Program-made: the position numbers and the translations under genes
Assembly: GCF_031884435.1 (NCBI RefSeq)
Contig: NZ_CP134779.1
Location: 2,852,001 to 2,916,000, forward strand
DNA from: Bosea sp. 685
GTDB lineage: Bacteria > Pseudomonadota > Alphaproteobacteria > Rhizobiales > Beijerinckiaceae
DNA: 64,000 bases
Reading direction: 5' to 3'
Shown: positions 1-9,973 of the stretch, piece by piece
Layout of the letters: each line of letters begins with the position of its first letter
How positions within the stretch are numbered: position 1 is the stretch's first letter
Notes under the pieces: model-generated
The model's input: only the letters and a program-made list of their open reading frames with translations
Database searches by the model: none
What the model was told of the DNA's origin: nothing

Positions 1-273
1 GTGCGTGTCGATTCGGCCGCTTATCAGGGCTACACGATCCCGCCGCATTATGATTCGCTGGTCGGCAAGCTGATCGTGCATGGTCGCAACCGGGCCGAAT
101 GCCTGATGCGCCTGCGCCGCTCGCTCGACGAATTCGTCGTCGACGGCGTCGACACCACGCTGCCGCTGTTCCGCACGCTGGTACGCAACCCCGACATCCT
201 GAACGGCGACTACAACATCCACTGGCTGGAGAAATTCCTCGCAGCCGGCGGGATGGGCGAAGACGGCGCCTAA
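1..273 (+). CDS. accC: Acetyl-CoA carboxylase, biotin carboxylase subunit (C-terminal end only)
   Basis: Partial gene running in from the left edge; 90 residues and the TAA stop at 271-273 are visible. The residues match the biotin carboxylase C-terminal domain: a tyrosine- and proline-containing loop followed by YDSLVGKLIVHG, then the LRRSLDEFVVDGVDTTLPL helix region typical of AccC. The enzyme carboxylates biotin on AccB using ATP and bicarbonate, the first half-reaction of fatty acid synthesis. aat follows in the same direction, as is common in alphaproteobacteria. The catalytic ATP-grasp part lies outside the window. The first codon shown is not the real start. Confidence 0.93.
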   Translation: MRVDSAAYQGYTIPPHYDSLVGKLIVHGRNRAECLMRLRRSLDEFVVDGVDTTLPLFRTLVRNPDILNGDYNIHWLEKFLAAGGMGEDGA

Positions 274-284
274 GACACCGTTCT

Positions 285-405
285 CCACAGCCCTCATCCT
301 GAGGAGCCGCGCAGCGGCGTCTCGAAGGATGCTTCAGAAGGCTCCGTAAGCATCTGCATCCTTCGAGACGCAGCCTATGGCTGCTCCTCAGGATGAGGGC
401 TGTGG
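285..405. repeat. Large hyphenated palindrome (REP-like) between accC and aat
   Basis: Left arm about 285-331 and right arm about 357-405 are near-perfect inverted complements (CCACAGCCCTCATCCTGAGG against CCTCAGGATGAGGGCTGTGG, then CGTCTCGAAGGATG against CATCCTTCGAGACG). Transcribed, it would fold into a long hairpin. The sequence style is that of dispersed intergenic palindromes of Rhizobiales. No coding potential; it could act as an attenuator or mRNA-stabilising element between the two genes. Confidence 0.75.
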
Positions 406-455
406 AGCGCGGAGACCGATTTGACTCCCCGCGCGGCCCGCGCTCCCATCACGCC

Positions 456-1136
456 ATGAAGGCCCGCTCCGTGCCCGTCCGCTCGCCGCTGATCACGCCT
501 GAGATCATGTTGCGCGCCTATACAGCCGGCATCTTCCCGATGGCGGAGAGCGCCGACGATCCTAATCTGTTCTGGGTCGAGCCCGAGATTCGCGGCGTCA
601 TCCCGCTTGCCGCCTTTCATCTGTCGTCGCGCCTGGCCCGCACCGTCCGCTCCGACCGTTTCGAGATCAGGGTCGACAGCGCCTTCGATCATGTCATCTC
701 GGCCTGCGCCGAGCCCAAGCCCGACCGGCCCGAGACCTGGATCAATGGCCGCATCCGCGAGATCTTCGGTGAATTGTTCCGCCTCGGCCATGTCCACACG
801 GTCGAATGCTGGCGCGAGAACAGGCTCGTTGGCGGGCTCTACGGGCTCTCGCTTGGCGGCGCCTTCTTCGGCGAAAGCATGTTCCACCGCGAGACCGACG
901 CCTCGAAGGTAGCCCTCGTCCATCTCGTCGCGCGGCTCAGGCTCGGCGGCTACAGCCTGCTCGACGCACAGTTCCAGACCACGCATCTCGCCCAGTTCGG
1001 CACCCAGGAGGTGCCGCGCTCGGCTTATCAGGGACTGCTGGAACGAGCTGTCGCGAAACCCGGCAATTGGTGGTCCTGGCCCAAAAGCGTGGGCGTCAAC
1101 GGGGCCCAGGCACTGGCCGAACTCGCTCCAGGCTGA
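456..1136 (+). CDS. aat: Leucyl/phenylalanyl-tRNA--protein transferase
   Basis: 226 residues from the ATG at 456. An upstream in-frame ATG at 393 lies inside the palindrome and is less likely. The enzyme adds Leu or Phe to proteins with N-terminal Arg or Lys, marking them for ClpAP (N-end rule). Diagnostic blocks are [13 protein letters not shown] near the N-terminus, [37 protein letters not shown] and [21 protein letters not shown]. Length and motifs are those of the family. It follows accC, a usual alphaproteobacterial order, and converges with the DUF2155 gene across an inverted repeat. Confidence 0.95.
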   Translation: MKARSVPVRSPLITPEIMLRAYTAGIFPMAESADDPNLFWVEPEIRGVIPLAAFHLSSRLARTVRSDRFEIRVDSAFDHVISACAEPKPDRPETWINGRIREIFGELFRLGHVHTVECWRENRLVGGLYGLSLGGAFFGESMFHRETDASKVALVHLVARLRLGGYSLLDAQFQTTHLAQFGTQEVPRSAYQGLLERAVAKPGNWWSWPKSVGVNGAQALAELAPG

Positions 1137-1171
1137 GGCCCGAGCTTCCCGGAAGCTGACAGAGCCTCAGC
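1132..1171. terminator. Nested inverted repeat between convergent aat and DUF2155 genes
   Basis: Outer arms GCTGAGGC (1132-1139) and GCCTCAGC (1164-1171) enclose a perfect inner hairpin AGCTTCC-C-GGAAGCT (1143-1157). It sits right after the aat stop and before the convergent gene, so it may end transcription from both sides. There is no T-run, so it is not a canonical intrinsic terminator. Confidence 0.4.
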
Positions 1172-1198
1172 TCTCATGCCAGAGCATGTCGAACGCTC

Positions 1199-1816
1199 TC
1201 AGCGATTGCCGCCGGCGGGGTCGCGAGGGCCGGCCGGGTTGGTCGGGAAGAAGCGCTGGCTCGGCGCCTGGCGCGGCGCGACCGGCACGCCCTGGGGCGG
1301 CTGCACATCGATGCGTCCGCCCGGCGCCGGCGCGTTTGGCGCCTGGTTGACGTCGCGGGCCGGAGCGGTGCGCGGCCGACGCGGCTCTTCGGGAACCGGA
1401 GCCTCCGGCTCCTTGGGGTCGACGACGAGTTCCGTTCCGCCTTTGCAGTCGGTCAGCCAGACATCGTAGATCGCATGCTCGACGCCGTGCAGGCCGGGGC
1501 TCGCCGCATACATCCAGCCGGTGAAGATGCGCCGGTATTCGTTGTTGAAAGTCACCTCGTCGACCTCGGTGAAGGAGGTCGTCTGCGGCGCTTCCGTCGG
1601 CGGGCGCGTCCAGCAGACGCGCGGCGTGATCTGCAACGCGCCAAACTGCACCGTCTCGTCGACCGCCACCTCGAAGGAGATGATCCGCCCGGTGATCTTG
1701 TCTAGCCCGGCGAAGACCGCAGTCGGATTGCGGATGCGATCGGCCGCAGCGGGCCCGCCCAGCGCAAACGAAACAAGCGTAGCAAGGGCCAGAACGGAAA
1801 GGCTGCGGGACGGCAT
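1199..1816 (-). CDS. DUF2155 domain-containing secreted protein
   Basis: 205 residues from ATG at 1816; the frame is open further upstream but this start gives a clean signal peptide (MPSRSLSVLALATLVSFALG, cleavage after an AAA-D type site near residue 26). The mature part carries the DUF2155 core: a TAVFAGLDKITGRI start, then FGALQITPRVC, and the FTGWMYAASPGLHGVEHAIYDVWLTDC block with two cysteines that could pair. The C-terminal third is low-complexity, rich in Pro, Ala and Arg. Probably periplasmic; no enzymatic role is known. In many Rhizobiales this gene sits near aat and the NDUFA12 homologue, as here. Confidence 0.85.
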   Translation of the reverse strand: MPSRSLSVLALATLVSFALGGPAAADRIRNPTAVFAGLDKITGRIISFEVAVDETVQFGALQITPRVCWTRPPTEAPQTTSFTEVDEVTFNNEYRRIFTGWMYAASPGLHGVEHAIYDVWLTDCKGGTELVVDPKEPEAPVPEEPRRPRTAPARDVNQAPNAPAPGGRIDVQPPQGVPVAPRQAPSQRFFPTNPAGPRDPAGGNR

Positions 1817-2026
1817 GCTCAAAACGATTCTCTGTCGCGCGAGGTCTCCGCGCGCTGGCGGCTTACCATGGCAAAGCGAGCGGAAAAAGGGCGATTGCGG
1901 TCTCCGCGCCAGCCATGCCTCATCGTCACGGGCGCCTGGCTGAAGTGGCCTCCCCCGATTGCGGACTTTCTGGACACTCCCATGACACGACAGCGTGCTC
2001 ATCGCACGGCAGCGTGATTTTCCTTG

Positions 2027-2043
2027 TTGCGAATAATTTGCAG
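2027..2043 (+). promoter_or_regulatory. Fur/Mur-type box 1 upstream of mntH
   Basis: TTGCGAATAATTTGCAG is close to the palindromic form TTGCNAATNNTTNGCAA recognised by manganese-responsive Fur proteins (Mur) of alphaproteobacteria. It lies 43 bp before the mntH start and 26 bp, centre to centre, from box 2. Known biology: mntH is a Mur target in several Rhizobiales. Confidence 0.65.
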
Positions 2044-2052
2044 AACTGTATC

Positions 2053-2069
2053 TTGCAAATAATTCGCAA
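2053..2069 (+). promoter_or_regulatory. Fur/Mur-type box 2 upstream of mntH
   Basis: TTGCAAATAATTCGCAA is itself an imperfect palindrome and is nearly the reverse complement of box 1 (15 of 16 positions). The pair ends 16 bp before the mntH ATG, so bound repressor would cover the promoter or block translation initiation. Confidence 0.7.
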
Positions 2070-2085
2070 GAGCAGGTGATACCCA

Positions 2086-3429
2086 ATGGACGCCTTCGTC
2101 AGGAAGCCCCCCGCCGGTTGGCGCCAGGATCGCGGCGACGCCTCGCTCACCGACGTGCATCGCTCGGTCGACGTTCAAGGCTCCAAGCCAGGCTGGCGAC
2201 GCGCGGCCGCATTCGTCGGCCCGGGCTATCTCGTCGCCGTTGGCTACATGGATCCGGGCAACTGGGCGACGTCGATCGCCGGCGGCTCCAAATTCGGCTA
2301 CACCCTGCTTGTCGTCGCACTGCTGTCGAACATCATGGCGGTCGTGCTGCAGGCGCTCTGCGCGCGGCTTGCCATCGGCTCGGGCCGCGATCTCGCGCAG
2401 GCCTGCCGCGATTCCTTCCCGAAGCCGGTGGCGCTCACACTCTGGGCGATGGCCGAGATCGCCATCATCGCGACCGATATCGCGGAGGTAATCGGCACCG
2501 CGATCGGGCTCAACCTGATCTTCGGTATCCCGCTCGAGATCGGCGTCCTGATCACGGCGCTCGACGTCTTCCTGATCCTGTACCTGCAGCGGCTCGGCTT
2601 CCGCTGGGTCGAGGCGTTGATCATCACCCTGCTCGGCGTCATCGCCATCTGCTTCACCATCCAGATCGCGCTGGCCGATCCCGATTGGGGGGCGGTGATC
2701 AGGGGCTTCGCGCCGACGACGCAGATCGTCACCAATCCCGAGATGCTCTATCTCGCGCTCGGCATCCTGGGCGCGACGGTGATGCCGCATAATCTCTATC
2801 TGCATTCGGGCATCGTGCAGACCCGCGCTTATGGCGAGAGCCTGCCCGAGAAGCGCCAGGCGCTGAAATACGCCACGATCGATTCGACGGTGGCACTGAC
2901 CTTCGCGCTCCTGATCAATGCCGCGATCCTGATCCTGGCTGCGGCGACCTTCAACAAGACCGGCCAGACCGATGTCGCCGAACTCGGCGAGGCGCATAAG
3001 CTGATTGGCCCGCTGCTGGGGTTGGCGATCGCACCAACCCTGTTCGGTATCGCCCTGCTCTGCTGCGGCATCAATTCGACCGTGACTGCGACGCTGGCCG
3101 GCCAGATCGTCATGGAGGGGTTCCTCAAAATCAAGCTGGCGCCCTGGCTGCGCCGTCTGATCACGCGCGCCATCGCCATCGTACCTGCCGCCGCCGTGAC
3201 CATCTGGTATGGCGACAGCGGCACGGCGCGACTCCTGATCCTGACCCAGGTCGTGCTCAGCCTGCAGCTTTCCTTCGCCGTCTTCCCGCTGGTGATGTTC
3301 ACAGCAGACAAGGCGAAGATGGGCGCGCTCGTCGCTCCGCGCTGGCTTGCCATCTTCGCCTGGCTGATCGCGATCGTGATCGCGGCGCTCAACATCAAGC
3401 TGCTGTTCGATTTCGTCATCGGCAGCTGA
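2086..3429 (+). CDS. mntH: Nramp-family Mn2+/H+ symporter
   Basis: 447 residues, about 11 membrane helices. Imports Mn2+ (and Fe2+) across the inner membrane driven by protons. Signature motifs: [18 protein letters not shown] in helix 1, containing the metal-binding Asp-Pro-Gly-Asn, and [19 protein letters not shown], with the conserved Met-Pro-His in helix 6. The ATG at 2086 follows AGGTGAT. The ~40-residue hydrophilic N-terminus is usual. Two Fur/Mur-like boxes just upstream predict repression by manganese. The gene appears to have been inserted, with the next one, between DUF2155 and NDUFA12 genes that are often closer together. Confidence 0.95.
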   Translation: MDAFVRKPPAGWRQDRGDASLTDVHRSVDVQGSKPGWRRAAAFVGPGYLVAVGYMDPGNWATSIAGGSKFGYTLLVVALLSNIMAVVLQALCARLAIGSGRDLAQACRDSFPKPVALTLWAMAEIAIIATDIAEVIGTAIGLNLIFGIPLEIGVLITALDVFLILYLQRLGFRWVEALIITLLGVIAICFTIQIALADPDWGAVIRGFAPTTQIVTNPEMLYLALGILGATVMPHNLYLHSGIVQTRAYGESLPEKRQALKYATIDSTVALTFALLINAAILILAAATFNKTGQTDVAELGEAHKLIGPLLGLAIAPTLFGIALLCCGINSTVTATLAGQIVMEGFLKIKLAPWLRRLITRAIAIVPAAAVTIWYGDSGTARLLILTQVVLSLQLSFAVFPLVMFTADKAKMGALVAPRWLAIFAWLIAIVIAALNIKLLFDFVIGS

Positions 3430-3495
3430 CGCGACGATTGGTCTGGCGACCGCGAATCGGCTCTCTTCCGTTAGAGGCTGATCGCGGGACGACAG

Positions 3496-4167
3496 ATGAC
3501 ATTGCGCCATCCAAGCGGCATCGACGAAAAGGTCGTCGCCAAGGTCGTGTCCCGACGTGGGCGTCTTCATGCCTTCGAGAGCCTGAACCCGGCGCTGACC
3601 GCGCTCGTCGTCATCGATCTGATGCGCGCCTCGGTCGAGAATGACGAAGCCTGCCGCGAGATCGTCAGCCCGATCAACCGGATGGCGGCAGCGTTGCGAG
3701 AGCGCGGCGGCACGGTGGCATGGGTCACCGCAGCGCCGATGCCGCTGGAGAGCCCTGTCCTGGCGGCGATCCATGGCCCGCAGCGCCTGCGCCATTTCCA
3801 GGACGGCGCCCGGCGCGAAGACCCACGCTCGCGGCTCTGGCACGAACTCACGCCGCAGCCCGGCGACATCCACGCCATGAAACAGGGCTACAGCGCCTTC
3901 TTCCCGGGGCGTTGCGACCTGCACGCGCAATTGCAGCGGCGCAAGCTCGACACGCTGCTGATTGCCGGGACGGTCACGAATATCTGCTGCGAATCTTCGG
4001 CTCGCGATGCTGTGGAGCTGGGCTATCGCATCGTCATGGTCTCGGATGCGAATACGGGCCACGCCCACGGCCTGCACGAGGCTTCACTGGCGACGATCTA
4101 CCGCTGCTTCGGCGATGTCAGGCCGACAGCGGAGGTTCTGGAATTGATCGCGGCTGGAGCCGGATGA
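3496..4167 (+). CDS. Isochorismatase-family cysteine hydrolase
   Basis: 223 residues. The isochorismatase-like fold is shown by ALVVIDLMRAS (catalytic Asp in VVID), by the Lys of HAMKQGYSAF and by the nucleophile region AGTVTNICCESSARDAVELGYRIVMVSDA, whose Cys-Glu-Ser-Ser-Ala-Arg-Asp pattern is that of the family. Members hydrolyse isochorismate, nicotinamide, carbamoyl or similar amide groups; the substrate cannot be deduced here. A cis-peptide Gly-Thr-Val-Thr-Asn motif precedes the cysteine as expected. It lies 66 bp behind mntH in the same direction and could be cotranscribed. Confidence 0.85.
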   Translation: MTLRHPSGIDEKVVAKVVSRRGRLHAFESLNPALTALVVIDLMRASVENDEACREIVSPINRMAAALRERGGTVAWVTAAPMPLESPVLAAIHGPQRLRHFQDGARREDPRSRLWHELTPQPGDIHAMKQGYSAFFPGRCDLHAQLQRRKLDTLLIAGTVTNICCESSARDAVELGYRIVMVSDANTGHAHGLHEASLATIYRCFGDVRPTAEVLELIAAGAG

Positions 4168-4189
4168 TGTCTCTCATCTAAGTGCGAGA

Positions 4190-4285
4190 GCAGGAGCAAT
4201 GCTCCAAACTTTTAAAAGCGATCACGTTTTTCGCATTCGGATGGAAGCGTCCGGATGCGACGTGATCGAGGGCGCGAAGCGCCCT
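4190..4285. repeat. Cluster of nested palindromes (REP-like)
   Basis: Between two convergent genes: GGAGC-AAT-GCTCC (4193-4205), then CGATCACG (4219-4226) pairing with CGTGATCG (4261-4268) around CGCATTCGGA (4232-4241) and TCCGGATGCG (4250-4259), then AGGGCGC-GAA-GCGCCCT (4269-4285). Hallmarks of an intergenic REP element that may also stop transcription from both sides. Confidence 0.7.
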
Positions 4286-4299
4286 GCCCGGCCAGCGCC

Positions 4300-4710
4300 T
4301 CAGCGCCCTGGCGTCCAGGCCTCGTAGTCGCCGGTTGCCGGCGGGCGGTGGCCACCAGTCAGCGTCGAGCCCTGCGGACGATAGGCCAGGGCCGTGCCGG
4401 TCCAGTTCTGCTGATGCGGCTCTTGCCACTCGCGCGGCTCGTAGCGCTCCTCGGAGGGCGCGACATCGACGGTGTGATGCAGCCAGCCATTCCAGCCCGG
4501 CGGGATCTTGGAGGCTTCCGCTTCGCCGTTATAGACGACCCAGCGACGCTGGATGCCGAGCGCCTTGTCCTTTACCCCGCCCTTGGTGCGGTAATAGACA
4601 TTGCCGAACTCGTCGGCGCCGACGCGCTCGCCGAAGCGCCAGGTATGGAAGCGCGTGCCGATGGTCTGGCCGTTCCACCAGGTGAAGATCTGGAGCAGGG
4701 TCTGCTTCAT
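4300..4710 (-). CDS. NADH:ubiquinone oxidoreductase accessory subunit, NDUFA12 family
   Basis: 136 residues from ATG at 4710; the 18-residue extension upstream to 4764 is basic and not typical. Alphaproteobacterial homologue of the mitochondrial complex I subunit NDUFA12/B17.2. Family features: TWWNGQTIGTRFHTWRFGERVGADEFGNVYY near the N-terminus, the GIQRRWVVYNGEAEASKIPPGWNGWLHH block in the middle and a C-terminal region with YRPQGSTLTGGHRPPATGDYEAWTP. It binds complex I at the membrane on the matrix or cytoplasmic side. The lipoprotein gene ends 34 bp upstream in the same direction. Confidence 0.92.
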   Translation of the reverse strand: MKQTLLQIFTWWNGQTIGTRFHTWRFGERVGADEFGNVYYRTKGGVKDKALGIQRRWVVYNGEAEASKIPPGWNGWLHHTVDVAPSEERYEPREWQEPHQQNWTGTALAYRPQGSTLTGGHRPPATGDYEAWTPGR

Positions 4711-4744
4711 TGCTCTCGTCCACGTCGGTCGGGGCTCGCGCGAC

Positions 4745-5263
4745 TTATGGCGATAGCGCGCCACGCTGTCTAGCCTTGGCTGCCTCGGCCCAGGTGCCGA
4801 TTTCCTCTTCAGCCTTACCGTTGCAGCGTATCAGACTCAGAAGGTCGAGCACCTGCGAATCCGTGGTTTCAATCCTGCGCGTTTTCTTGTTCCGGGAGAT
4901 CACATTTGTCGGCGTGATTCGTGTTGTGGAAGCGATCAGGGTCGCCGAGACTTCATAATCGAGAGGATCAGGCCCCTGGCTTGCGCCGCTGGACTGCTGC
5001 GACCGAACCATCTGCTGGGCGACGGCGCTTAATTCCATCTTGAGATGCGCGGTCCCCCCGGAAACCATCGTGCTGGTGAATGTCACGAAGTTGACCGTGC
5101 CATTGGCGGAAATCCCAGTCTTATTGATGGTAAGACCCTGACCCAAGGTGCGGCATCCCGCCCTCAGCGTTGCCCACTCACCGGCGAAGGCGGGCGCCAA
5201 CGGCTCCTGTTCGGTACAACTTCCCAACCCTAGGATCGTCGCAAGGAAAGCAGCGCGGCGCAT
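4745..5263 (-). CDS. Small lipoprotein of unknown function
   Basis: 172 residues. The N-terminus MRRAAFLATILGLGSC carries a lipobox (LGSC, Cys16), predicting a lipid-anchored envelope protein. The mature part is polar, with a pair of further cysteines (about 37 and 153), a serine/glutamine-rich middle (RSQQSSGASQG) and no domain I recognise. Same direction as the NDUFA12 gene and 34 bp before it, so perhaps cotranscribed. Confidence 0.65.
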   Translation of the reverse strand: MRRAAFLATILGLGSCTEQEPLAPAFAGEWATLRAGCRTLGQGLTINKTGISANGTVNFVTFTSTMVSGGTAHLKMELSAVAQQMVRSQQSSGASQGPDPLDYEVSATLIASTTRITPTNVISRNKKTRRIETTDSQVLDLLSLIRCNGKAEEEIGTWAEAAKARQRGALSP

Positions 5264-6146
5264 CGGTCACCTCTCAATGTGGATAACACCGCGCATTCAT
5301 GATCTAGCGGGCTTTAATTCCGGGCTAAATTTCGCTTGCAATGCCGTAGACCGCGGAAAGCCCTCCTTCATGATGCGCCGTCGCTCAGCCAAGCCGTGAC
5401 CGATCCTTCGGCAACAGCCGTGCAAATGCGATCAGCAACAAGTCTCCTCTGTCTTGCACCTTTCGACGCAGCATCCTGTTCCGCTTGCGACCTGCACTGC
5501 AGGTCTCGCAGCTACCCGCATACCCGGCCACGATTCGGCCTTGATTCGAGACCGCGCCCATAGCGCCCGGGTTTCGCGAAGCCCGCATGGATTCAAGCAC
5601 TTGATCGCGCCGCTGCAGATGCCGCTTTCGTCCGTGGTCGAAAGATCGCCCAGCTAACCATGGGTTAACCATGACAGCGCGCATTTGATGCGTTTCTTCG
5701 GCGCGCGACTGTGGCAAGCTGGCACTGCGGAGAGGATTCGTCCCGCGATTCCCAAGGCTTAGCAGCGGCCTTGAAACTTATCCCCATAACTCACACATAC
5801 CTACCAGATGTCGTGTCCACAGGGTTTGATGCGCACTAATCCTTGACGAGGCGGCCCATTCGGGACTAAATTTTGACGGTCGCGTGACGGCCGGCGGAAA
5901 CGCCAATCGACACCCGCAAAAGAGTTTCCAGAAGGGTCGAGGCGATCATCACGTGGCATGCCGGCAACGGCGGCGGCGAGCGATTGTTTGCGGACTATTT
6001 TGGCCGCAACCGGACGAGCGAAGGCGGGACATAGCCGCCGCGACGTCCACAGGGCACAAACCGAGTTGGGCTGACATCAGGAGCCGGTGATCAACCGGCC
6101 GCGCGGGGCTCAGGAAGCCCGCGGCATTGCATGGGGATACGAGATC
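5264..6146. other. 880-bp intergenic region between lipoprotein gene and nrdJ
   Basis: No ORF here looks like a real gene. It must hold the nrdJ promoter and the divergent lipoprotein promoter. Visible details: CTAA-N7-TTAAC at 5654-5669 (one base from the CtrA half-site pair TTAA-N7-TTAAC) and TTATCCCCA near 5779 (one base from a DnaA box). Either may be chance. I looked for a cobalamin riboswitch core and did not recognise one. Confidence 0.5.
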
Positions 6147-9100
6147 ATGCGCATTGAGCGCCGCTACACCTCCGCCGGCCAATCGCCCTACACGGCGATT
6201 CCGTTCCGCTCTGCCGTCAGCGAGATCCGCAATCCCGATGGCTCGATCGTGTTCCGGCTTGAAGGCATCGAGGTGCCCGAATCCTGGTCGCAGGTCGCCA
6301 GCGACGTGCTCGCGCAGAAATACTTCCGCAAGGCCGGCGTTCCGGCGGCCCTGAAGAAGGTCGAGGAAAACGACGTCCCCTCCTTCCTCTGGCGCTCCGC
6401 GCCCGACGAGGCCGCGCTCGCCAAGCTCCCGGAAGCCGAGCGCTTCGTCTCGGAGATCTCGTCCAAGCAGGTCTTCGACCGGCTCGCCGGCTGCTGGACC
6501 TATTGGGGCTGGAAGGGCGGCTATTTCTCCTCTGAAGGAGATGCGCAGGCTTTCCATGACGAACTGCGCTTCATGCTCGCGACCCAGCGCGTCGCGCCGA
6601 ACTCGCCGCAATGGTTCAACACCGGCCTGCATTGGGCCTATGGCATCGACGGCCCGAGCCAGGGCCATTTCTACGTCGACTTCAAGACCGGCAAGCTGGT
6701 GAAGTCGAAGTCGAGCTACGAGCACCCGCAGCCCCATGCCTGCTTCATCCAGGGCGTGCAGGACGACCTCGTCAACGAGGGCGGCATCATGGACCTCTGG
6801 GTCCGCGAGGCACGCCTGTTCAAATACGGCTCGGGCACCGGCTCGAACTTCTCGCTGCTGCGCGGCGAGGGCGAGAAGCTCGCCGGCGGCGGCCGCTCCT
6901 CGGGTCTGATGTCCTTCCTCAAGATCGGCGACCGGGCTGCGGGCGCGATCAAGTCGGGCGGCACGACGCGCCGCGCCGCCAAGATGGTCGTGGTCGATGT
7001 CGACCACCCCGATATCGAGACCTATATCGACTGGAAGGTGCGCGAGGAGCAGAAGGTCGCCGCCCTCGTCACCGGCTCCAAGGTCGTCCAGAAGCACATG
7101 AAGGCCGTGATGAAGGCCTGCGTGAACTGCGAAGGCGATGGCGATTCCTGCTTCGACCCCGAGAAGAACCCGGCGCTGAAGCGCGAGATCAAGCTCGCCC
7201 GCAAGGCGATGGTGCCCGACAACTACATCAAGCGGGTGATGCAGTTCGCCAAGCAGGGCTACACCGATATCCAGTTCGATATCTACGACACCGACTGGGA
7301 TTCGGAGGCCTATCTCACGGTCTCGGGCCAGAACTCGAACAACTCGGTCTCGCTGACCGACGACTTCCTGCGCGCCGTGGAAACCGATGGCGACTGGAAC
7401 CTGACCGGCCGCACGACCGGCAAGATCACCAAGACGCTGAAGGCCCGCGACCTCTGGGAGAAGATCGGCTACGCCGCCTGGGCCTCGGCCGATCCGGGCC
7501 TGCACTTCAACACCACGATGAACGACTGGCACACCTGCGCGGCCTCCGGCCGGATCCGGGCGTCCAATCCGTGCTCGGAATACATGTTCCTGGACGACAC
7601 GGCCTGCAACCTGGCCTCGGCCAACCTGCTGCAGTTCTATGATCGCGAGGCCAAGGCCTTCGATGTCGCAGCCTATGAGCATCTCTGCCGGCTCTGGACG
7701 ATCGTCCTCGAGATCTCGGTGACGATGGCGCAGTTCCCCTCCAAGGAAATCGCCGAACTCTCCTACGAATACCGCACGCTCGGCCTCGGCTACGCCAATA
7801 TCGGCGGCCTCTTGATGACCATGGGGCTCGGCTATGATTCCGACGAGGGCCGCGCGCTCGCCGGCGCGCTGACCGCGGTCATGACCGGCGTCTCCTATGC
7901 GACCTCGGCCGAGATGGCGGCCGAGCTTGGCCCCTTCCCCGGCTACAAGAAGAACGCCGCGCATATGCTGCGCGTCATCCGAAACCACCGCGTCGCGGCC
8001 CATGGCCAGGCTTCGGGCTATGAAGGCCTGCAGGTCACGCCGGTCCCGCTCGACCATGGCACGCTGGCGCGCCTGGGCGGCTCCAGCGCCCTCCTCTCGG
8101 AGCGCGCCCGCATCGCCTGGGACAATGCGCTCGCGCTCGGCGAGAAGCATGGCTACCGCAATGCGCAAGCGACCGTGATCGCGCCGACCGGCACGATCGG
8201 CCTCGTGATGGATTGCGACACCACCGGAATCGAGCCTGATTTCGCGCTGGTGAAGTTCAAGAAGCTTGCCGGCGGCGGCTACTGGAAGATCATCAACGGC
8301 GCTGTGCCCGACGCTCTTCGCGCACTCGGCTACCGCGAGAGCGAGATCGCCGAGATCGAGGCCTATGCGGTTGGCCATGGCACGCTGGCGCAGTCGCCCG
8401 GCATCAATCACGGCTCGCTCAAGGCCAAGGGCTTCACCCAGGACAAGATCGACGCGATCGAGAAGGACCTGAAAGCCGCCTTCGACATCAAGTTCGTCTT
8501 CAACAAATGGACGCTGGGCGAGGACTTCCTCGTCAACACGCTTAAGGTGCCGGCTGAGAAACTCGCCGACATGTCCTTCGAATTGCTGCCCTTCCTCGGT
8601 TTCTCCAAAGCCGAGATCGAGGCCGCCAACGTGCATGTCTGCGGGGCAATGACCCTGGAAGGCGCGCCGCATCTCAAGCTTGAGCACTACAACGTCTTCG
8701 ACTGCGCCAACCCCTGCGGGCGTATCGGCAAGCGCTATCTCTCGGTCGAGAGCCATATCCGCATGATGGCCGCGGCCCAGCCCTTCATCTCGGGGGCGAT
8801 CTCCAAGACCATCAACATGCCCAACGACGCCACCGTTGAGGACTGCAAGAGCGCCTATATGCTCTCCTGGAAGCTGGCGCTGAAGGCCAACGCCCTCTAC
8901 CGCGACGGCTCAAAACTCTCGCAGCCGCTGAACTCGGCCCTGATCTCCGACGAGGACGATGAGGACGACGCCGTCGAGGCGCTGCACCAGCAGCCGATGA
9001 TGGCTCGCGCCGCCCATGTCGCCGAGAAGATCGTCGAGCGCATCGTCGAGCGCGTCGAGCGCAACCGCGAGCAGGAGAAGCTGCCGACGCGTCGTAAGGG

Positions 9101-9866
9101 CTACACCCAGAAGGCCAAGATCGGCGGGCATACGCTCTTCCTGCGCACCGGCGAATATGATGACGGCCGCCTCGGGGAGATCTTCCTCGACATGAACAAG
9201 GAAGGCTCGGCGCTGCGCGCCTTGATCAACAACTTCGCCATCTCGGTGTCGCTGGGCCTGCAATATGGCGTGCCGCTGGAGGAGTATGTCGACGCCTTCA
9301 CCTTCACCCGCTTCGAGCCGGCGGGCTTCGTCCAGGGCAACGACTCGATCAAGAACGCGACCTCGATCCTCGACTACGTCTTCCGCGAACTGGCGATCAG
9401 CTATCTCGGCCGTTACGAGCTCGCCCATATCGACCCGAGCGAGGTCGGCAATATCGGGCTCGGCAGCAGCGGCCAGAACCAGCCGGCAGCGGCTGGCGCC
9501 ACCCAGCAGACCTCGGTCTCGAAGGGGCTCGTCCGCTCGCGCGCCGACAAGCTGATGCTGATCCCGGGCGGCGCGGTGCCCGAAGCCCCGCGCCAGGCCA
9601 GCCAGGCGCATGGCTATGCCACGGCCGGTGCGACCGCGCTGAAGCAGGAGCCGGCCGAGCAGCCTTATGGCGAGGCGGAAATGGCCAAGCTCGGCTTCGC
9701 GGCCCCCGCTCCCGCCGGCCAGCCCAAAGCCTCCGAGCGTCGCGCCGAGGCGATCATGAAAGGCTATGTCGGAGACAGCTGCGGCGAATGCGGCAACTTC
9801 ACCCTGGTCCGCAACGGCACCTGCCTGAAGTGCAACACTTGCGGCAGCACGACGGGGTGCAGCTAG
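6147..9866 (+). CDS. nrdJ: Adenosylcobalamin-dependent (class II) ribonucleoside-diphosphate reductase
   Basis: 1239 residues from ATG at 6147 (the frame opens at 6087, but the conserved N-terminus [15 protein letters not shown] starts here). Reduces ribonucleotides to deoxyribonucleotides using B12, with or without oxygen. Seen: the [15 protein letters not shown] block, [17 protein letters not shown], the active-site loop region [46 protein letters not shown], and a C-terminal zinc-ribbon-like tail with [28 protein letters not shown] whose cysteines relay electrons. Length is normal for the alphaproteobacterial form and no intein interrupts it. It stands alone, with a terminator just after. 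Confidence 0.96.
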   Translation: MRIERRYTSAGQSPYTAIPFRSAVSEIRNPDGSIVFRLEGIEVPESWSQVASDVLAQKYFRKAGVPAALKKVEENDVPSFLWRSAPDEAALAKLPEAERFVSEISSKQVFDRLAGCWTYWGWKGGYFSSEGDAQAFHDELRFMLATQRVAPNSPQWFNTGLHWAYGIDGPSQGHFYVDFKTGKLVKSKSSYEHPQPHACFIQGVQDDLVNEGGIMDLWVREARLFKYGSGTGSNFSLLRGEGEKLAGGGRSSGLMSFLKIGDRAAGAIKSGGTTRRAAKMVVVDVDHPDIETYIDWKVREEQKVAALVTGSKVVQKHMKAVMKACVNCEGDGDSCFDPEKNPALKREIKLARKAMVPDNYIKRVMQFAKQGYTDIQFDIYDTDWDSEAYLTVSGQNSNNSVSLTDDFLRAVETDGDWNLTGRTTGKITKTLKARDLWEKIGYAAWASADPGLHFNTTMNDWHTCAASGRIRASNPCSEYMFLDDTACNLASANLLQFYDREAKAFDVAAYEHLCRLWTIVLEISVTMAQFPSKEIAELSYEYRTLGLGYANIGGLLMTMGLGYDSDEGRALAGALTAVMTGVSYATSAEMAAELGPFPGYKKNAAHMLRVIRNHRVAAHGQASGYEGLQVTPVPLDHGTLARLGGSSALLSERARIAWDNALALGEKHGYRNAQATVIAPTGTIGLVMDCDTTGIEPDFALVKFKKLAGGGYWKIINGAVPDALRALGYRESEIAEIEAYAVGHGTLAQSPGINHGSLKAKGFTQDKIDAIEKDLKAAFDIKFVFNKWTLGEDFLVNTLKVPAEKLADMSFELLPFLGFSKAEIEAANVHVCGAMTLEGAPHLKLEHYNVFDCANPCGRIGKRYLSVESHIRMMAAAQPFISGAISKTINMPNDATVEDCKSAYMLSWKLALKANALYRDGSKLSQPLNSALISDEDDEDDAVEALHQQPMMARAAHVAEKIVERIVERVERNREQEKLPTRRKGYTQKAKIGGHTLFLRTGEYDDGRLGEIFLDMNKEGSALRALINNFAISVSLGLQYGVPLEEYVDAFTFTRFEPAGFVQGNDSIKNATSILDYVFRELAISYLGRYELAHIDPSEVGNIGLGSSGQNQPAAAGATQQTSVSKGLVRSRADKLMLIPGGAVPEAPRQASQAHGYATAGATALKQEPAEQPYGEAEMAKLGFAAPAPAGQPKASERRAEAIMKGYVGDSCGECGNFTLVRNGTCLKCNTCGSTTGCS

Positions 9867-9940
9867 TCTGCATCGATGGGGATTGAAAAGCGCGGCATAG
9901 TGTTGCCGCGATTGCAGGAAAAATTCCGCAAACTGATAAG

Positions 9941-9973
9941 CGCCGCCCGGTCCCACCGGGCGGCGTTTCGCTT
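9941..9973 (+). terminator. Intrinsic terminator of nrdJ
   Basis: Perfect 11-bp stem CGCCGCCCGGT (9941-9951) and ACCGGGCGGCG (9955-9965) with a CCC loop, followed by TTTCGCTT. About 75 bp after the nrdJ stop. Confidence 0.85.

Noticed and set aside
1999..4077. 692-residue minus-strand ORF opposite mntH and the isochorismatase gene
   Set aside because: Antisense shadow spanning two real genes and a Mur-box region.
5385..5717. 110-residue minus-strand ORF in the nrdJ upstream region
   Set aside because: No recognisable domain, low-complexity Arg-rich composition; treated as chance.
5264..6146. Cobalamin riboswitch before the B12-dependent nrdJ
   Set aside because: I searched for the conserved core (GCCACTG and surrounding helices) and did not recognise it on either strand.
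5949..8756. 935-residue minus-strand ORF opposite nrdJ
   Set aside because: Antisense shadow of a highly conserved gene; composition is Asp/Gly/Leu/Arg-rich with no domain, caused by high GC.
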